A model generated the notes under the pieces. That model saw nothing but the letters and a program-made list of their open reading frames with translations. It ran no database searches and was not told where the DNA came from. A stretch of DNA of 64,000 nt from positions 1,426,001 through 1,490,000 of the forward strand of contig JABTVC010000001.1 of NCBI GenBank assembly GCA_015075005.1. The letters are read 5' to 3'. This DNA is from Planctomycetia bacterium (GTDB lineage Bacteria; Planctomycetota; Brocadiia; Brocadiales; Brocadiaceae). This document shows, in pieces, positions 37,566-46,670 of this stretch. Position 1 is the stretch's first letter, and each line of letters starts with the position of its first letter. The position numbers and the translations under genes are program-made.

Positions 37566-38903
37566 TTATCCAACCAATACTACACCTTCCGGGTATCTAA
37601 TCGGAACGAGTTTGCACTTACCCCTGATGGAATATCCGATTGCGAGCGGCCCAACCCTGCCAATGAGCATGGTAGCAGAAAGAACAATCTTTCCCGTTAA
37701 ACTTAACGCTGAAGTAATACCCGCTGAGAGCCCTACCGTCCCAAATGCGGATACAGTTTCAAATACTACCTCCATAAAAGACGCATTTTCTGCTACAGAC
37801 AGGATTAAAACATCCAGCATGATAAGCAAAATGGCAATAATACAGATGACAAATGCCTTGTCCTTTGTTTTGGATGAGATATGCCTGCCAAACAATACTA
37901 ATTCATCGTTCAGAGATATGACAGTAAAAATCGATGAAATCGATAATCCGAAGGTCGTGGTCTTGACTCCGCCTCCAGTACCGCCTGGCGAAGCGCCTAT
38001 GTACATCAATATAATCATCGTAGTTAATCCCATAGTTTTCATTGCTCCCGTATCCAACGTATTGAAACCCGTTGTGGTTGAAGCTGATATGGCCTGGAAT
38101 GCAGAGGTCAAAAGTCTGTCTTTCCATGACGGCAACGGAGTAGACCATTCCGAGGCGCATACCAGTACTATTCCAAAAATCAGAAGAATTGGAAGCATGA
38201 TCAGGACAAGCTTGGTATGAGCCAAAAGCCGCTTTGGTGGCTCACCTTCCTTTGGTTTCCCGAAAATCGTATAATAAACATCGTAAATTACAATAAATCC
38301 AATACTGCCTCCGGTACAAAGGACACCTATTGTCACGTTTACAACAATGCTGTCACGGTATGCACAGAGATTGTCGGGAAACAGACTGAAACCTGCGGTA
38401 CAAAAGGCAGAGACGGAATGAAATATCCCTACATAGATGGCATGTTTTACAGAAAACTCCTTCATCCAATAAAGGCTCAAAACCACTGCACCAACAAATT
38501 CGAATGTAAACGTAAAAAAGATAACCATCTTGCTAAACCGGAGAACTTCCTCATATGGAGGACTGTTCAATGATTCTTGCAAGATTAATTTTCCACTCAT
38601 GGACAACCGGATGCCAAGCCCCGAAATGACTAAAACGATAAAAATCATGTACCCTAATCCTCCGATCTGGATGAGGGTAAGAATGACGATTTGACCAAAA
38701 AGGGAATAAAAACTACCCAAATCTACTATAGTCAATCCCGTAGTAGAGATGGCTGAAGTGGCTGTAAACAAGGCATCAAAAAATGGTTGTGAATTGCCGG
38801 ATGCAGAAGCAACAGGTAACGTCAGGAGAAGAGAACTTACTGCGGTAATAGAAATAAAACCAAAGAGAAGTAGCCGGTGAGGGGATAATGCAGAATAAAA
38901 CAT
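37566..38903 (-). CDS. ktrB: Potassium uptake channel subunit KtrB/TrkH
   Basis: 445 residues, about eight to ten membrane helices. The four P-loop repeats of the family can be followed: ISTTGLTIVDLG, VSAFCTAGFSLFPDN, SASTTTGFNTLD and VSAFGTVGLSAGITSALS. GASPGGTGGGVKTTTFGL in the third repeat is the usual intramembrane loop. It carries K+ (with Na+ in some members) across the inner membrane with KtrA encoded next. The short C-terminus ends in a basic KCKLVPIRYPEG segment. Confidence 0.93.
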   Translation of the reverse strand: MFYSALSPHRLLLFGFISITAVSSLLLTLPVASASGNSQPFFDALFTATSAISTTGLTIVDLGSFYSLFGQIVILTLIQIGGLGYMIFIVLVISGLGIRLSMSGKLILQESLNSPPYEEVLRFSKMVIFFTFTFEFVGAVVLSLYWMKEFSVKHAIYVGIFHSVSAFCTAGFSLFPDNLCAYRDSIVVNVTIGVLCTGGSIGFIVIYDVYYTIFGKPKEGEPPKRLLAHTKLVLIMLPILLIFGIVLVCASEWSTPLPSWKDRLLTSAFQAISASTTTGFNTLDTGAMKTMGLTTMIILMYIGASPGGTGGGVKTTTFGLSISSIFTVISLNDELVLFGRHISSKTKDKAFVICIIAILLIMLDVLILSVAENASFMEVVFETVSAFGTVGLSAGITSALSLTGKIVLSATMLIGRVGPLAIGYSIRGKCKLVPIRYPEGVVLVG

Positions 38904-39110
38904 GATTTCAGGAGAATTCTCTTGTGATTAGTTCGCAAAATGTCTGCTTCATAGAAAGTCATTGACACATCTTTATACGTCTGATATATTATTTTTCAAC
39001 AATTGTTTCGTATTATCACGCTATGCTGAAGAAATTACAAGATGTTTTCTGTAATGTCACTGTGCAAGGCGTGCGATCGTTTTACGAGAAACGTTAAGGA
39101 ACCACGGCTT

Positions 39111-40895
39111 ATGGAAAGGATACGGCAAGAAAATACCGTTAAGGAAGTAATTGAGAAATTTCCCATAACCCGCCGTATTTTTGAGACCTACGGTATCATG
39201 TGCGGTGGTAACATCCTCCCCGACAAACCCCTTTCCTTCTTCGCCAAGATGCATAATATCAATCCTGCAAAATTGATTGAAGACCTTCAAAAACTTATTG
39301 ATGGAGAAGTCGATTCAAACAGTGACGTTGTAATCACAAGACCACAAACCGAACATGTCTATGAGATATTCGTAAAGACAGCCATTCTCATCGTACTTTC
39401 AACAGGCTGTCTTTATGGTGCTTCTCTGTTGGCTTACATGGCATTCCGGAATTCAATGACTTCTGTATCCTGGATGCTTATCGAAACACACGGTGATACC
39501 CAGGTGTACGGCTGGGTTGGTCTGTTCATCATGGGCTTATCATATTTTGCCTTGCCTAAATTCTGGAATTCCATGCTATATAGTACGCCTTTGGCCTATA
39601 AATCATTTTTTTTGATGGTAGCAGGCATCTTTCTCTCCTTTGTCTTTAAGGCGATTGCATATTACTCTGGTTTGTTTTTCTTTAAGATCCCTGCCTTGAT
39701 TGGATGTGCATTTCAGACGATATCAATAGCTATCTTTATCTACGTTATTTGCATGACATATTTTTCCTCAGAAAAAAAGAAATTTGAAATCTATGAAGGG
39801 TTTCTCCTGTCCAGCTATCTCTGGTTCGCCCTCCAGGCCATTGCCTTCGTTGCTTTATACTTCCATTTTAATATTGTCGGAAACACTGAAATTCCTGAGG
39901 CCTTTAAGAATCCTATTCGGCACATACAGATCGTAGGCTTTGCCTGTATGGTTATTATCGGGATATTCACAAAGACCTTGCCTATTTTCCTCGGTATACA
40001 GGAACCAAACAGAAAAATCAATCTATACGTATTATATCTATTGAATATCTCTATTGCACTAAAAACGATATCCGGATTTTACCGGGAATATACTGCGAAT
40101 CTCCACGGTTTTTTTACGGTAATTTTCTGTCTGGCGGGAATTCTGGAGACGGTTGGGATGTTTTTGTTTATCTATAATTTAAATTTATTCGACAGCAGAA
40201 AGACAGTTAAAAACCCAACCAATTTACCGACTGGATTCAGAAAATATATCAGGGCTGCACTCATCTGGCTGTTTGTATCAGAAGGGGCATTATTGACTTT
40301 TACGGTTTACGAGGCCTTATCGGGTGAGCAGGTGCCTCATGCCTTGTTTGGAGCATACCGACACGCCATCTTCGTAGGGTTCATTAGCATGATGATACTG
40401 GGCTGCGCATCAAAGATGATTCCTTTGAGTAAAGGGGTAAAATTGTGCAGTACGAAACTCCTTAATGCAACATTTATCCTCATAAATATTGGGTGTGTGT
40501 TCAGGGTTACCGCCCAACCAATTGCCACGCTGCTTTATCCTCAGGTCTATGCCTTTATGGGAATAAGCGGCTTTCTTGAATATGCAGCCATGTTCTGCTT
40601 TGGCATCAATGCTTGGCAGACCATGCAACTTGATGCGGAAGAAGAATCTTCCGATCAAATTAAGATCGCAACTGCCAGCACCAATGTGTACCAACTCATC
40701 AAGCAGTATCCTCAAACCCTGGATATCTTGGTTGGATTCGGGTTTAAACAGTTAAAAAATCCCGTTCTCAGAAATACCCTCGCCAGAACAATCAGCTTAG
40801 GACAAGCGGTACAAATCAATCCCATTAACCTCGAGGATTTATTGAAAGAATTAAACGGTGCAATAAAGAAGTATGTTGGGGCAAAAGTTGCCTAA
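39111..40895 (+). CDS. NnrS-like membrane protein with a DUF1858 domain at each end
   Basis: 594 residues from ATG 39111 (AAGGA ten bases away; the open frame extends to 39042). N-terminal DUF1858-like domain: NTVKEVIEKFPITRRIFETY with GIMCGGN (about 7-35). C-terminal DUF1858 domain: TNVYQLIKQYPQTLDILVGF and NPVLRNTLARTISLGQA. Between them are about twelve membrane helices, with ETHGDTQVYGWVGLFIMGLS and a later HAIFVGFISMMILGCASKMI, resembling NnrS and the heme-copper oxidase subunit I fold; several conserved His may bind metal. NnrS proteins protect against nitric oxide, an intermediate of anammox. A strong hairpin follows the stop. Confidence 0.72.
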   Translation: MERIRQENTVKEVIEKFPITRRIFETYGIMCGGNILPDKPLSFFAKMHNINPAKLIEDLQKLIDGEVDSNSDVVITRPQTEHVYEIFVKTAILIVLSTGCLYGASLLAYMAFRNSMTSVSWMLIETHGDTQVYGWVGLFIMGLSYFALPKFWNSMLYSTPLAYKSFFLMVAGIFLSFVFKAIAYYSGLFFFKIPALIGCAFQTISIAIFIYVICMTYFSSEKKKFEIYEGFLLSSYLWFALQAIAFVALYFHFNIVGNTEIPEAFKNPIRHIQIVGFACMVIIGIFTKTLPIFLGIQEPNRKINLYVLYLLNISIALKTISGFYREYTANLHGFFTVIFCLAGILETVGMFLFIYNLNLFDSRKTVKNPTNLPTGFRKYIRAALIWLFVSEGALLTFTVYEALSGEQVPHALFGAYRHAIFVGFISMMILGCASKMIPLSKGVKLCSTKLLNATFILINIGCVFRVTAQPIATLLYPQVYAFMGISGFLEYAAMFCFGINAWQTMQLDAEEESSDQIKIATASTNVYQLIKQYPQTLDILVGFGFKQLKNPVLRNTLARTISLGQAVQINPINLEDLLKELNGAIKKYVGAKVA

Positions 40896-40901
40896 AGGAA
40901 T

Positions 40902-40930
40902 CAGTACCACCCGCATAGCGGGTGGTACTG
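40902..40930 (+). terminator. Strong hairpin after the NnrS-like gene
   Basis: Stem of 13 perfect pairs (cagtaccacccgc / gcgggtggtactg) with a 3-base loop ata, seven bases after the stop codon. An attttt tract follows only about 12 bases later, so termination is likely but not canonical. Confidence 0.65.
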
Positions 40931-41283
40931 ACTGATAAGAATTTTTCTTTACGCATTTTCCTATTTTCGATATACTTTCATTTCATACACAACAAAGACA
41001 GGCAGGGAAGTAGATCATCTTTTAAGAGAGAAGGAGGTGAGACTGGCGTTTATACATAGTTTTGCATGGCAGAAGCATCTTTGACCAACATTTCTAATGA
41101 CACGACGACTGGCGGAAAGATGCTTGTGAAATACGAATATCCTTTAACAACACCAGGATTTTGGTCGATTGTTGCTTAATGGTATAGTGGTATTCCCAAG
41201 TGTCTGAAGATGGTTACCATCGGGGAGTCCTCGTTAACGGAAAGGCCGTCCGCCTGGGCCTTATAAATAAAGGAGAATACCTC
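40931..41283 (+). other. Upstream region of the formate dehydrogenase gene
   Basis: 350 bases. A 37-codon frame (41066-41179, MAEASLTNISNDTTTGG start) and an in-frame extension of the next gene from a GTG at 41200 are visible but unsupported. A strong AAGGAGGTGA at about 41029-41038 has no good start codon at the proper distance, which hints at a lost or very short upstream gene. Confidence 0.4.
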
Positions 41284-43947
41284 ATGGATATAACCAAAAG
41301 AACAAGCATAACCATTACACTCAACGGTGCAAGTGTTGAGATACATCCCGATGAAACCATCCTTCAGGTTGCATACCGAAACGGCATTATTATACCGATA
41401 CTCTGTTACGACCCCCGACTGAGCTGTACTGGACACTGCAAGGTCTGTCTCGTGGAAGTTGACGGCAAGCTCAAGACTTCGTGCGTCGAAAAGGCACGGG
41501 AAGGGATGGTGGTAATAACCCATTCCACAAAGGCTATTGAGGCGCGCAAAAAGAGAGTACAGGCGGTACTCAAGCGCCATAAAGGTAACTGCAATACTTG
41601 CCATCAGTTTGAATTTTGCGGACTTCTCGATCTTTCTGAATCAGTAGGCCTCGGCAGACCCCACTTCACTAACCAGGAAAAACAGGTTACCGAAGTCTTC
41701 CAGAACAAGATCCAAATCGACATGGATAAGTGCATAAGCTGTGGTAAGTGCGTACGCGTATGTCATGACGTGAGAAAGGTAGGCGCACTCCGCCACCCTT
41801 CACTCTCCCCTGATGTAGATACGCTGATCTACAGCAAGAACTGCGAGGAGTGTGGCCAGTGTGCCGTCATCTGCCCTACCGGTGCCATTGTCGAGAAATA
41901 CCGGCACCGGAGCCAGCGTCGGTTGCAGACTACGTGTAATTTCTGCGCCACCGGCTGTAGTTTTTACCTGGACGTGCAGGACGACAAGGTTGTGGGCGTC
42001 ACCACCGACGACGTTGACCCGGTGGGTCGGGGTAATCTCTGTGTCAAAGGTAGGTTTGGTTTCGAGTTCATCCACCATCCTGACCGACTCAAAGTTCCGC
42101 TTGTACGTAATAGCACCGGTTTCACAGAGGTTACGTGGGATGAAGCGTTGTCGCTTATTGCCAAAAGGTTTATGGAAATAAAGGAGAAGTTTGGGCCTCA
42201 GACTATTGGTGGCATCGGCTCAGCCCGGGCAACCAATGAAGAAAACTACATGTTCCAAAAACTCATGCGTACGGCGCTACAGACCAACAATGTGGACAAC
42301 TGCGCGCGGCTGTGTCACTCCCCTGCAGCCGCTGCCCTCGGGATGGCCTTGGGCATGGGCGCATCCACTACGTCTCTGGCCGATATGGAGTATACCGACG
42401 TAATAGTGGTCATTGGCTCTAACACTACCGAGGCCCACCCCATCAGCGCATTGCACATAAAGTGGGCACATGCCAGGGGTGCCAAGCTCATCGTCGTTGA
42501 CCCGCGCCGTATCCCTCTTGTCAACGAAGCGGATTTGCACCTTCAGCTTCGACCAGGCACTAATATTGCTCTCTTCAACGGCCTGCTGCGGGTGTTGATC
42601 GAAGAGGGACTCATCTATGAAGAGTTCATCGAAAAAAACACCACCGGCTGGAAGAAGACTGCCGAGAAAGCGATGGATCTTTCGCTCGAGGAGGTAGAGG
42701 CCATCACCGGTGTGCCCGTCGCCTTTATCAGAAAGGCGGCTATGATTTATGGGAGCAGCCGCAGGAGTATGCTCGTAAGCGGGCTCGGCGTGGACGAGCA
42801 TCAGTACGGCACCCAGGGAATGCTCGCGCTGATCAACTTGGCATTGGCCACAGGAAACATCGGAAAGCCAGGGACGGGTATTCTCTGCCTGAGGGGACAA
42901 AACAACGTTCAGGGGGCATGCGACATGGGGTGTCTGCCCGCCGTATTGCCCGGCTATCAGTCTATATCCGACGAGGGTATTCGTAAAAAGTTTTCAAATA
43001 AATGGGGTACACCTGTCCCTGACTGGGTTGGTAAGAATTCCGCGCAAATGTGGGACACCCTTAAGGACGGTGGTGAAGGCAGTATAAGGGCAATGTATAT
43101 CTGGGGTGAGGATCCGGTACAGACCCACGGGGATGCAAACCGTATCATCAAGGGCATGGAGAAACTGGATTTTGTCGTCTATCAGGACATCTTCCACACC
43201 ATGACATCGAAATACGCTCACGTAGTACTGCCAGCGGCCTCATTCGCCGAGAAGACTGGTACATATACCAGCACTGAACGGCGCGTACGGCTTATACGCC
43301 AGGCCATCTCTCAGGTGGGATTCTCCCGACCAGACTGGTCGATCTTTCAAGATCTGTCTAACCGTATGGGGGTTCCATCGGAGTTCCATCATTCAGAGGA
43401 AATTTATGACGAGATGGCCTCGCTTTCACCTTGGTTCCAAGGCATATCCCACAAGAGACTCGGCACAAACGGTATTCAGTGGCCGTGTCATGATGAGAAT
43501 GACCCCGGCACGCAACGTCTTTACGCCAAAGGTTTCCCCAAAGGGCAAGCGAAGTTCTTTGCCATATCTTACCACCAGCCGTCGGAAGAAGTAAACGACG
43601 AGTTCCCACTTATCCTGACTACGGGAAGGAGGCTGTATCACTTCAATAACTCGGCGCAAACCATGCGAACTGAAACTGCCGCGGGCAAGCATGAGACGCT
43701 GGACATGAACCCAGAAGACCTGAAGCTTCTGAACCTTCAGGATGGCCAGATGTTGAATGTCCGCTCCCGCAGAGGTGCGATGGCCATACCGCTTCGCTCC
43801 GACCCTGGCATCGTGAAGGGGACAGTTTTCACCTCTTTTCACTTGCCCCAGTTTCCTGTCAACAAGCTCATCGGCGGCGAGAGGGACACCCACACCGACA
43901 CGTACAGCTTTAAGTTCTGTGCCGTGGCGGTGGAGGCAATAAGCTGA
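41284..43947 (+). CDS. fdhA: NAD-type formate dehydrogenase alpha subunit (molybdopterin enzyme)
   Basis: 887 residues from ATG 41284 (GGAG eight bases away). In order: a 2Fe-2S domain (CYDPRLSCTGHCKVC), a NuoG-like HKGNCNTCHQFEFC cluster, two 4Fe-4S sites (CISCGKCVRVC, CEECGQCAVIC), the Mo/W-enzyme 4Fe-4S site (CNFCATGCSF), then the molybdopterin domains. The catalytic position reads NNVDNCARLCHSP, Cys rather than selenocysteine. GATCH: RGQNNVQGACDMG and a C-terminal LTTGRRLYHFNN complete the family signature. It oxidises formate or reduces CO2. No beta or gamma subunit gene is adjacent. GC content is clearly higher than in neighbouring genes. Confidence 0.9.
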   Translation: MDITKRTSITITLNGASVEIHPDETILQVAYRNGIIIPILCYDPRLSCTGHCKVCLVEVDGKLKTSCVEKAREGMVVITHSTKAIEARKKRVQAVLKRHKGNCNTCHQFEFCGLLDLSESVGLGRPHFTNQEKQVTEVFQNKIQIDMDKCISCGKCVRVCHDVRKVGALRHPSLSPDVDTLIYSKNCEECGQCAVICPTGAIVEKYRHRSQRRLQTTCNFCATGCSFYLDVQDDKVVGVTTDDVDPVGRGNLCVKGRFGFEFIHHPDRLKVPLVRNSTGFTEVTWDEALSLIAKRFMEIKEKFGPQTIGGIGSARATNEENYMFQKLMRTALQTNNVDNCARLCHSPAAAALGMALGMGASTTSLADMEYTDVIVVIGSNTTEAHPISALHIKWAHARGAKLIVVDPRRIPLVNEADLHLQLRPGTNIALFNGLLRVLIEEGLIYEEFIEKNTTGWKKTAEKAMDLSLEEVEAITGVPVAFIRKAAMIYGSSRRSMLVSGLGVDEHQYGTQGMLALINLALATGNIGKPGTGILCLRGQNNVQGACDMGCLPAVLPGYQSISDEGIRKKFSNKWGTPVPDWVGKNSAQMWDTLKDGGEGSIRAMYIWGEDPVQTHGDANRIIKGMEKLDFVVYQDIFHTMTSKYAHVVLPAASFAEKTGTYTSTERRVRLIRQAISQVGFSRPDWSIFQDLSNRMGVPSEFHHSEEIYDEMASLSPWFQGISHKRLGTNGIQWPCHDENDPGTQRLYAKGFPKGQAKFFAISYHQPSEEVNDEFPLILTTGRRLYHFNNSAQTMRTETAAGKHETLDMNPEDLKLLNLQDGQMLNVRSRRGAMAIPLRSDPGIVKGTVFTSFHLPQFPVNKLIGGERDTHTDTYSFKFCAVAVEAIS

Positions 43948-44065
43948 CCAGAGCCGGAGGCAGGGCGTGCTTAGAAATATGGATACCTGAGTGGTTGGAA
44001 ATACAACATCTGCGTACTTAATTCATGGGAAGAAATTTGCGCCTGGCCTGAGTTTCGTAATTCGA

Positions 44066-44090
44066 GCCGAAAAATAGACTATTTTTCGGC
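44066..44090 (+). terminator. Hairpin after fdhA
   Basis: Perfect 11-base arms (gccgaaaaata / tatttttcggc) around gac, about 120 bases after the fdhA stop. The T5 is inside the stem, so its terminator function is uncertain. Confidence 0.4.
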
Positions 44091-44100
44091 ATGAACCGCC

Positions 44101-44160
44101 CTGCAGCCCTTGATTTTGAAGGGGTGAGTTTTCAAAATGGGCTGCAGTGCGGGCATTTTT
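44101..44160 (+). terminator. Large hairpin with T-run after fdhA
   Basis: ctgcagccc (44101-44109) pairs with gggctgcag (44139-44147); inner segments ttttgaa and ttcaaaa can also pair. A T5 tract follows at 44156-44160. A reasonable factor-independent terminator for the fdhA transcript. Confidence 0.5.
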
Positions 44161-44230
44161 AGGTAACCCCTTGTATTTGCTGAATTAGCAGATTACACAC
44201 CCTTCGAATTGCAAAGGTCGTGTTAGACGA

Positions 44231-44257
44231 GCACGGACAAACAGAGTTTGTCCGTGC
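44231..44257. repeat. Dispersed palindrome, family A, complete copy
   Basis: gcacggacaaac, loop aga, gtttgtccgtgc, followed by caccc. Confidence 0.85.
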
Positions 44258-44576
44258 CACCCATAAAACCTGCTCAAATAAAATGAAATACTTATCCCTA
44301 TAATGCCGAAATAGAGGATAGGCGATGCCTATCCTACCCGGCTGATAATGTTTTCAATATCCTTTTTCTTCCTCTCATCAGTACTGTCTGCAAATAATTC
44401 AAAAATCATAATGCTCGAAACAGATTAATCAAAGAAGCAGGAAATTCATAAAATCATAAATTTCTTTTCTCGCGATATAAGATAAATCGGCCAGTTTTAA
44501 CGTTATTAAAGTGTACCCCCCTGTCATCAATCCGGATAAATACCAAATAACAAACAAACCCCACAAATGCAATCAG

Positions 44577-45152
44577 CTACTTTGCCAGGATTGCAGGACC
44601 CGCTTTAACCATATATTTGATCCCCGAAACCAGGGTAATAATTACCGTGAGCCAGAGCATAATAACAATCCCCTGTTTCATGGCTATCAGATGTTCGAGA
44701 TATGCGAAGAACAACAAGATGAGACTAATGGTGAACGATTGAACGAACATCTTCGCCTTCCCCCATATGGTTGCTCCGAATTCAATCCCCCTTGATTCTG
44801 AATAACTTCTGAGACTGTTAACCAAAAATTCTCTCGCTACAATCACTACCACCATCCACGACGGTATGATATCCGGGCCATGCTGTATGAGTAAGATAAA
44901 TCCGCCACAGACAATAATCTTATCCACAAACGGGTCGGCGATACGCCCAAAATCTGTGAGGAGACCTTTTTTACGCGCCAGATAACCATCTAGCCAATCG
45001 GTAAACCAAGCCAGTAAAAATGAAGCAAGTGCAATATTGTAATACCGATATGACAGGAATATGAAAAACACAATGGCCAGCAAAAGCCTCATTAAGGTTA
45101 ATCGATTAGGTAGATTGAATGCCGTACATCTTGAGAAATCGAACGATCCCAT
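44577..45152 (-). CDS. pgsA: CDP-diacylglycerol-glycerol-3-phosphate 3-phosphatidyltransferase PgsA
   Basis: 191 residues, about five membrane helices. The CDP-alcohol phosphotransferase motif is present at about 53-85: DWLDGYLARKKGLLTDFG followed by RIADPFVDK, with the spaced Asp residues that bind metal and substrate. PNRLTLMRLLLA is the usual N-terminal signature. It makes phosphatidylglycerol phosphate at the inner membrane. rimO lies about 60 bases upstream on the same strand; there is no functional link. Confidence 0.92.
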   Translation of the reverse strand: MGSFDFSRCTAFNLPNRLTLMRLLLAIVFFIFLSYRYYNIALASFLLAWFTDWLDGYLARKKGLLTDFGRIADPFVDKIIVCGGFILLIQHGPDIIPSWMVVVIVAREFLVNSLRSYSESRGIEFGATIWGKAKMFVQSFTISLILLFFAYLEHLIAMKQGIVIMLWLTVIITLVSGIKYMVKAGPAILAK

Positions 45153-45214
45153 TTAATCCTCTTTTCTACTTTTATAATAGTTTATATCTTCAAAGGCGCA
45201 CGGAGCACAGGACT

Positions 45215-46576
45215 TTAAATCTTCTTTTGCCCCTTTGTTCCTTTGTGCCTTTGTGGTAAGCGTATAGGTGTGCCTAACAGGTCGTATCCTGCAGTACCTG
45301 TAATCATCATATTTGTAATATCACCAAATTCCAAATGATTTTCCTGAATAACAACTTTACTATCCACCTCGGGTGCATCCCCGTATGTTCTCCCAAACCA
45401 TTGTCCCTTCTTTTCGCTCTTCTCATCTACCATAGCAGAAATTGTTGTCCCTACGAGTTTTTCGTGTTTTTTCAAAATAATCTTTTGTTGTGCAAGCATG
45501 ATTTCCTTTAACCGATGTTCCTTTATCTCTCTGGGTACCTGTTTTTTAAGGGATGCAGCAGGGGTGCCTTCCTCTTTGGAATACGTAAATACCCCTAATC
45601 TTTCAAATTGGATACTTTTCACAAATTCTAAAAGCTCAGTAAACTGTTCCATTGTTTCTCCAGGAAATCCTACAATAACAGAGGTTCTCAAAAATAGTTG
45701 GGGTATGTGGTTGCGCAAATCACTAATCAGACTCTCTATACGTGCGCGTGTTACTCCCCGTCCCATCTCCTTGAGAATCGCGTCATTACAATGTTGAATA
45801 GGGAGATCGATATATTTGCAGATATTATCATATCTCCCTATAACATGAATAAGCTCTGGATAAAAATGTCTTGGATGGGTATAGAGTGTCCGTATCCATT
45901 TAACACCTTCTACCCCGGAAAGTTTCTCCAATAAGAGATGCAACTGCTGCTTGCCATACAAGTCAACACCGTACGATGTGGTATCCTGTGAAATAACATT
46001 AATTTCCTTTACCCCCTCGCAGGCCATCTGATGCGCCTCTTCCAGGATATTCTCTATCGTACGGCTGTGAAACCTTCCCCGTATACCAGGGATGGCACAG
46101 TAAGTACATCGATTATCACATCCATCAGAAATCCTGAGATAGGCATAATGCTTCGGGGTCAATCTGATACGATTACGCCAATCGTCGCTGCACTGCGCCG
46201 GGGAGGCTAATTTCTTTTTATGATCAGAACCAGACAAATCGGTGAGTTTTTCAAAATCCTTTAACCCCACCACGTGATCAATTTCAGGGATTTCTTTCTG
46301 CAACTCCTGTGGATATCGTTGAGCCAGACAACCTGTCACAATGATTTTTTTGCAACGTGCGTCTTTTTTTAGTTTTGCCATCTTAAAGATCGTATCAATG
46401 GATTCCTTCTTGGAATCATCAATAAAACCGCAGGTATTTATAATTAATACCTCCGCATCCTCGGGATGTTGACATATCGTACTTCCAGCCCCTGCCACCC
46501 TGCCGAGAATCTCTTCTGCATCCACCAGATTCTTTGGACATCCCAAATTGATCAAAGCAACCTTTTTCGATTTCAC
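45215..46576 (-). CDS. rimO: Ribosomal protein S12 methylthiotransferase RimO
   Basis: 453 residues from a GTG with AGGAG nine bases upstream. The N-terminal methylthiotransferase domain starts KKVALINLGCPKNLVDAEEI, with its cluster Cys also in INTCGF and VTGCLA. The radical SAM motif is CDNRCTYCAIPGIRG (about 152-166). The C-terminal TRAM domain runs from about 380 (ISAMVDEKS to GYDLLGTPI). It adds a methylthio group to an aspartate of ribosomal protein S12. LGCPKNLVD rather than LGCQMN marks RimO, not MiaB. Confidence 0.95.
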   Translation of the reverse strand: MKSKKVALINLGCPKNLVDAEEILGRVAGAGSTICQHPEDAEVLIINTCGFIDDSKKESIDTIFKMAKLKKDARCKKIIVTGCLAQRYPQELQKEIPEIDHVVGLKDFEKLTDLSGSDHKKKLASPAQCSDDWRNRIRLTPKHYAYLRISDGCDNRCTYCAIPGIRGRFHSRTIENILEEAHQMACEGVKEINVISQDTTSYGVDLYGKQQLHLLLEKLSGVEGVKWIRTLYTHPRHFYPELIHVIGRYDNICKYIDLPIQHCNDAILKEMGRGVTRARIESLISDLRNHIPQLFLRTSVIVGFPGETMEQFTELLEFVKSIQFERLGVFTYSKEEGTPAASLKKQVPREIKEHRLKEIMLAQQKIILKKHEKLVGTTISAMVDEKSEKKGQWFGRTYGDAPEVDSKVVIQENHLEFGDITNMMITGTAGYDLLGTPIRLPQRHKGTKGQKKI

Positions 46577-46627
46577 TAAAAACCGCTCCTAACCTTTTCA
46601 CTTAAAAAAAACTGCAAGTCAAACATA

Positions 46628-46660
46628 CATAAACAAGCTTGTCCGTACCACCCTTTCGTA
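46628..46660. repeat. Partial family A repeat
   Basis: caagcttgtccgtaccaccc is a right-half copy of the palindrome, in the gap between rimO and ftsK. Confidence 0.5.
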
Positions 46661-46670
46661 TTGTAATTTT

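Larger units (their letters stand above)
43948..44576. other. Long gap between fdhA and pgsA
   Basis: 630 bases with no gene. It carries two hairpins after fdhA, a complete family A palindrome, and AT-rich sequence. The aaaacctgctcaaataaaat tail after the palindrome matches the tail of the 4.6 kb copy. Confidence 0.5.
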
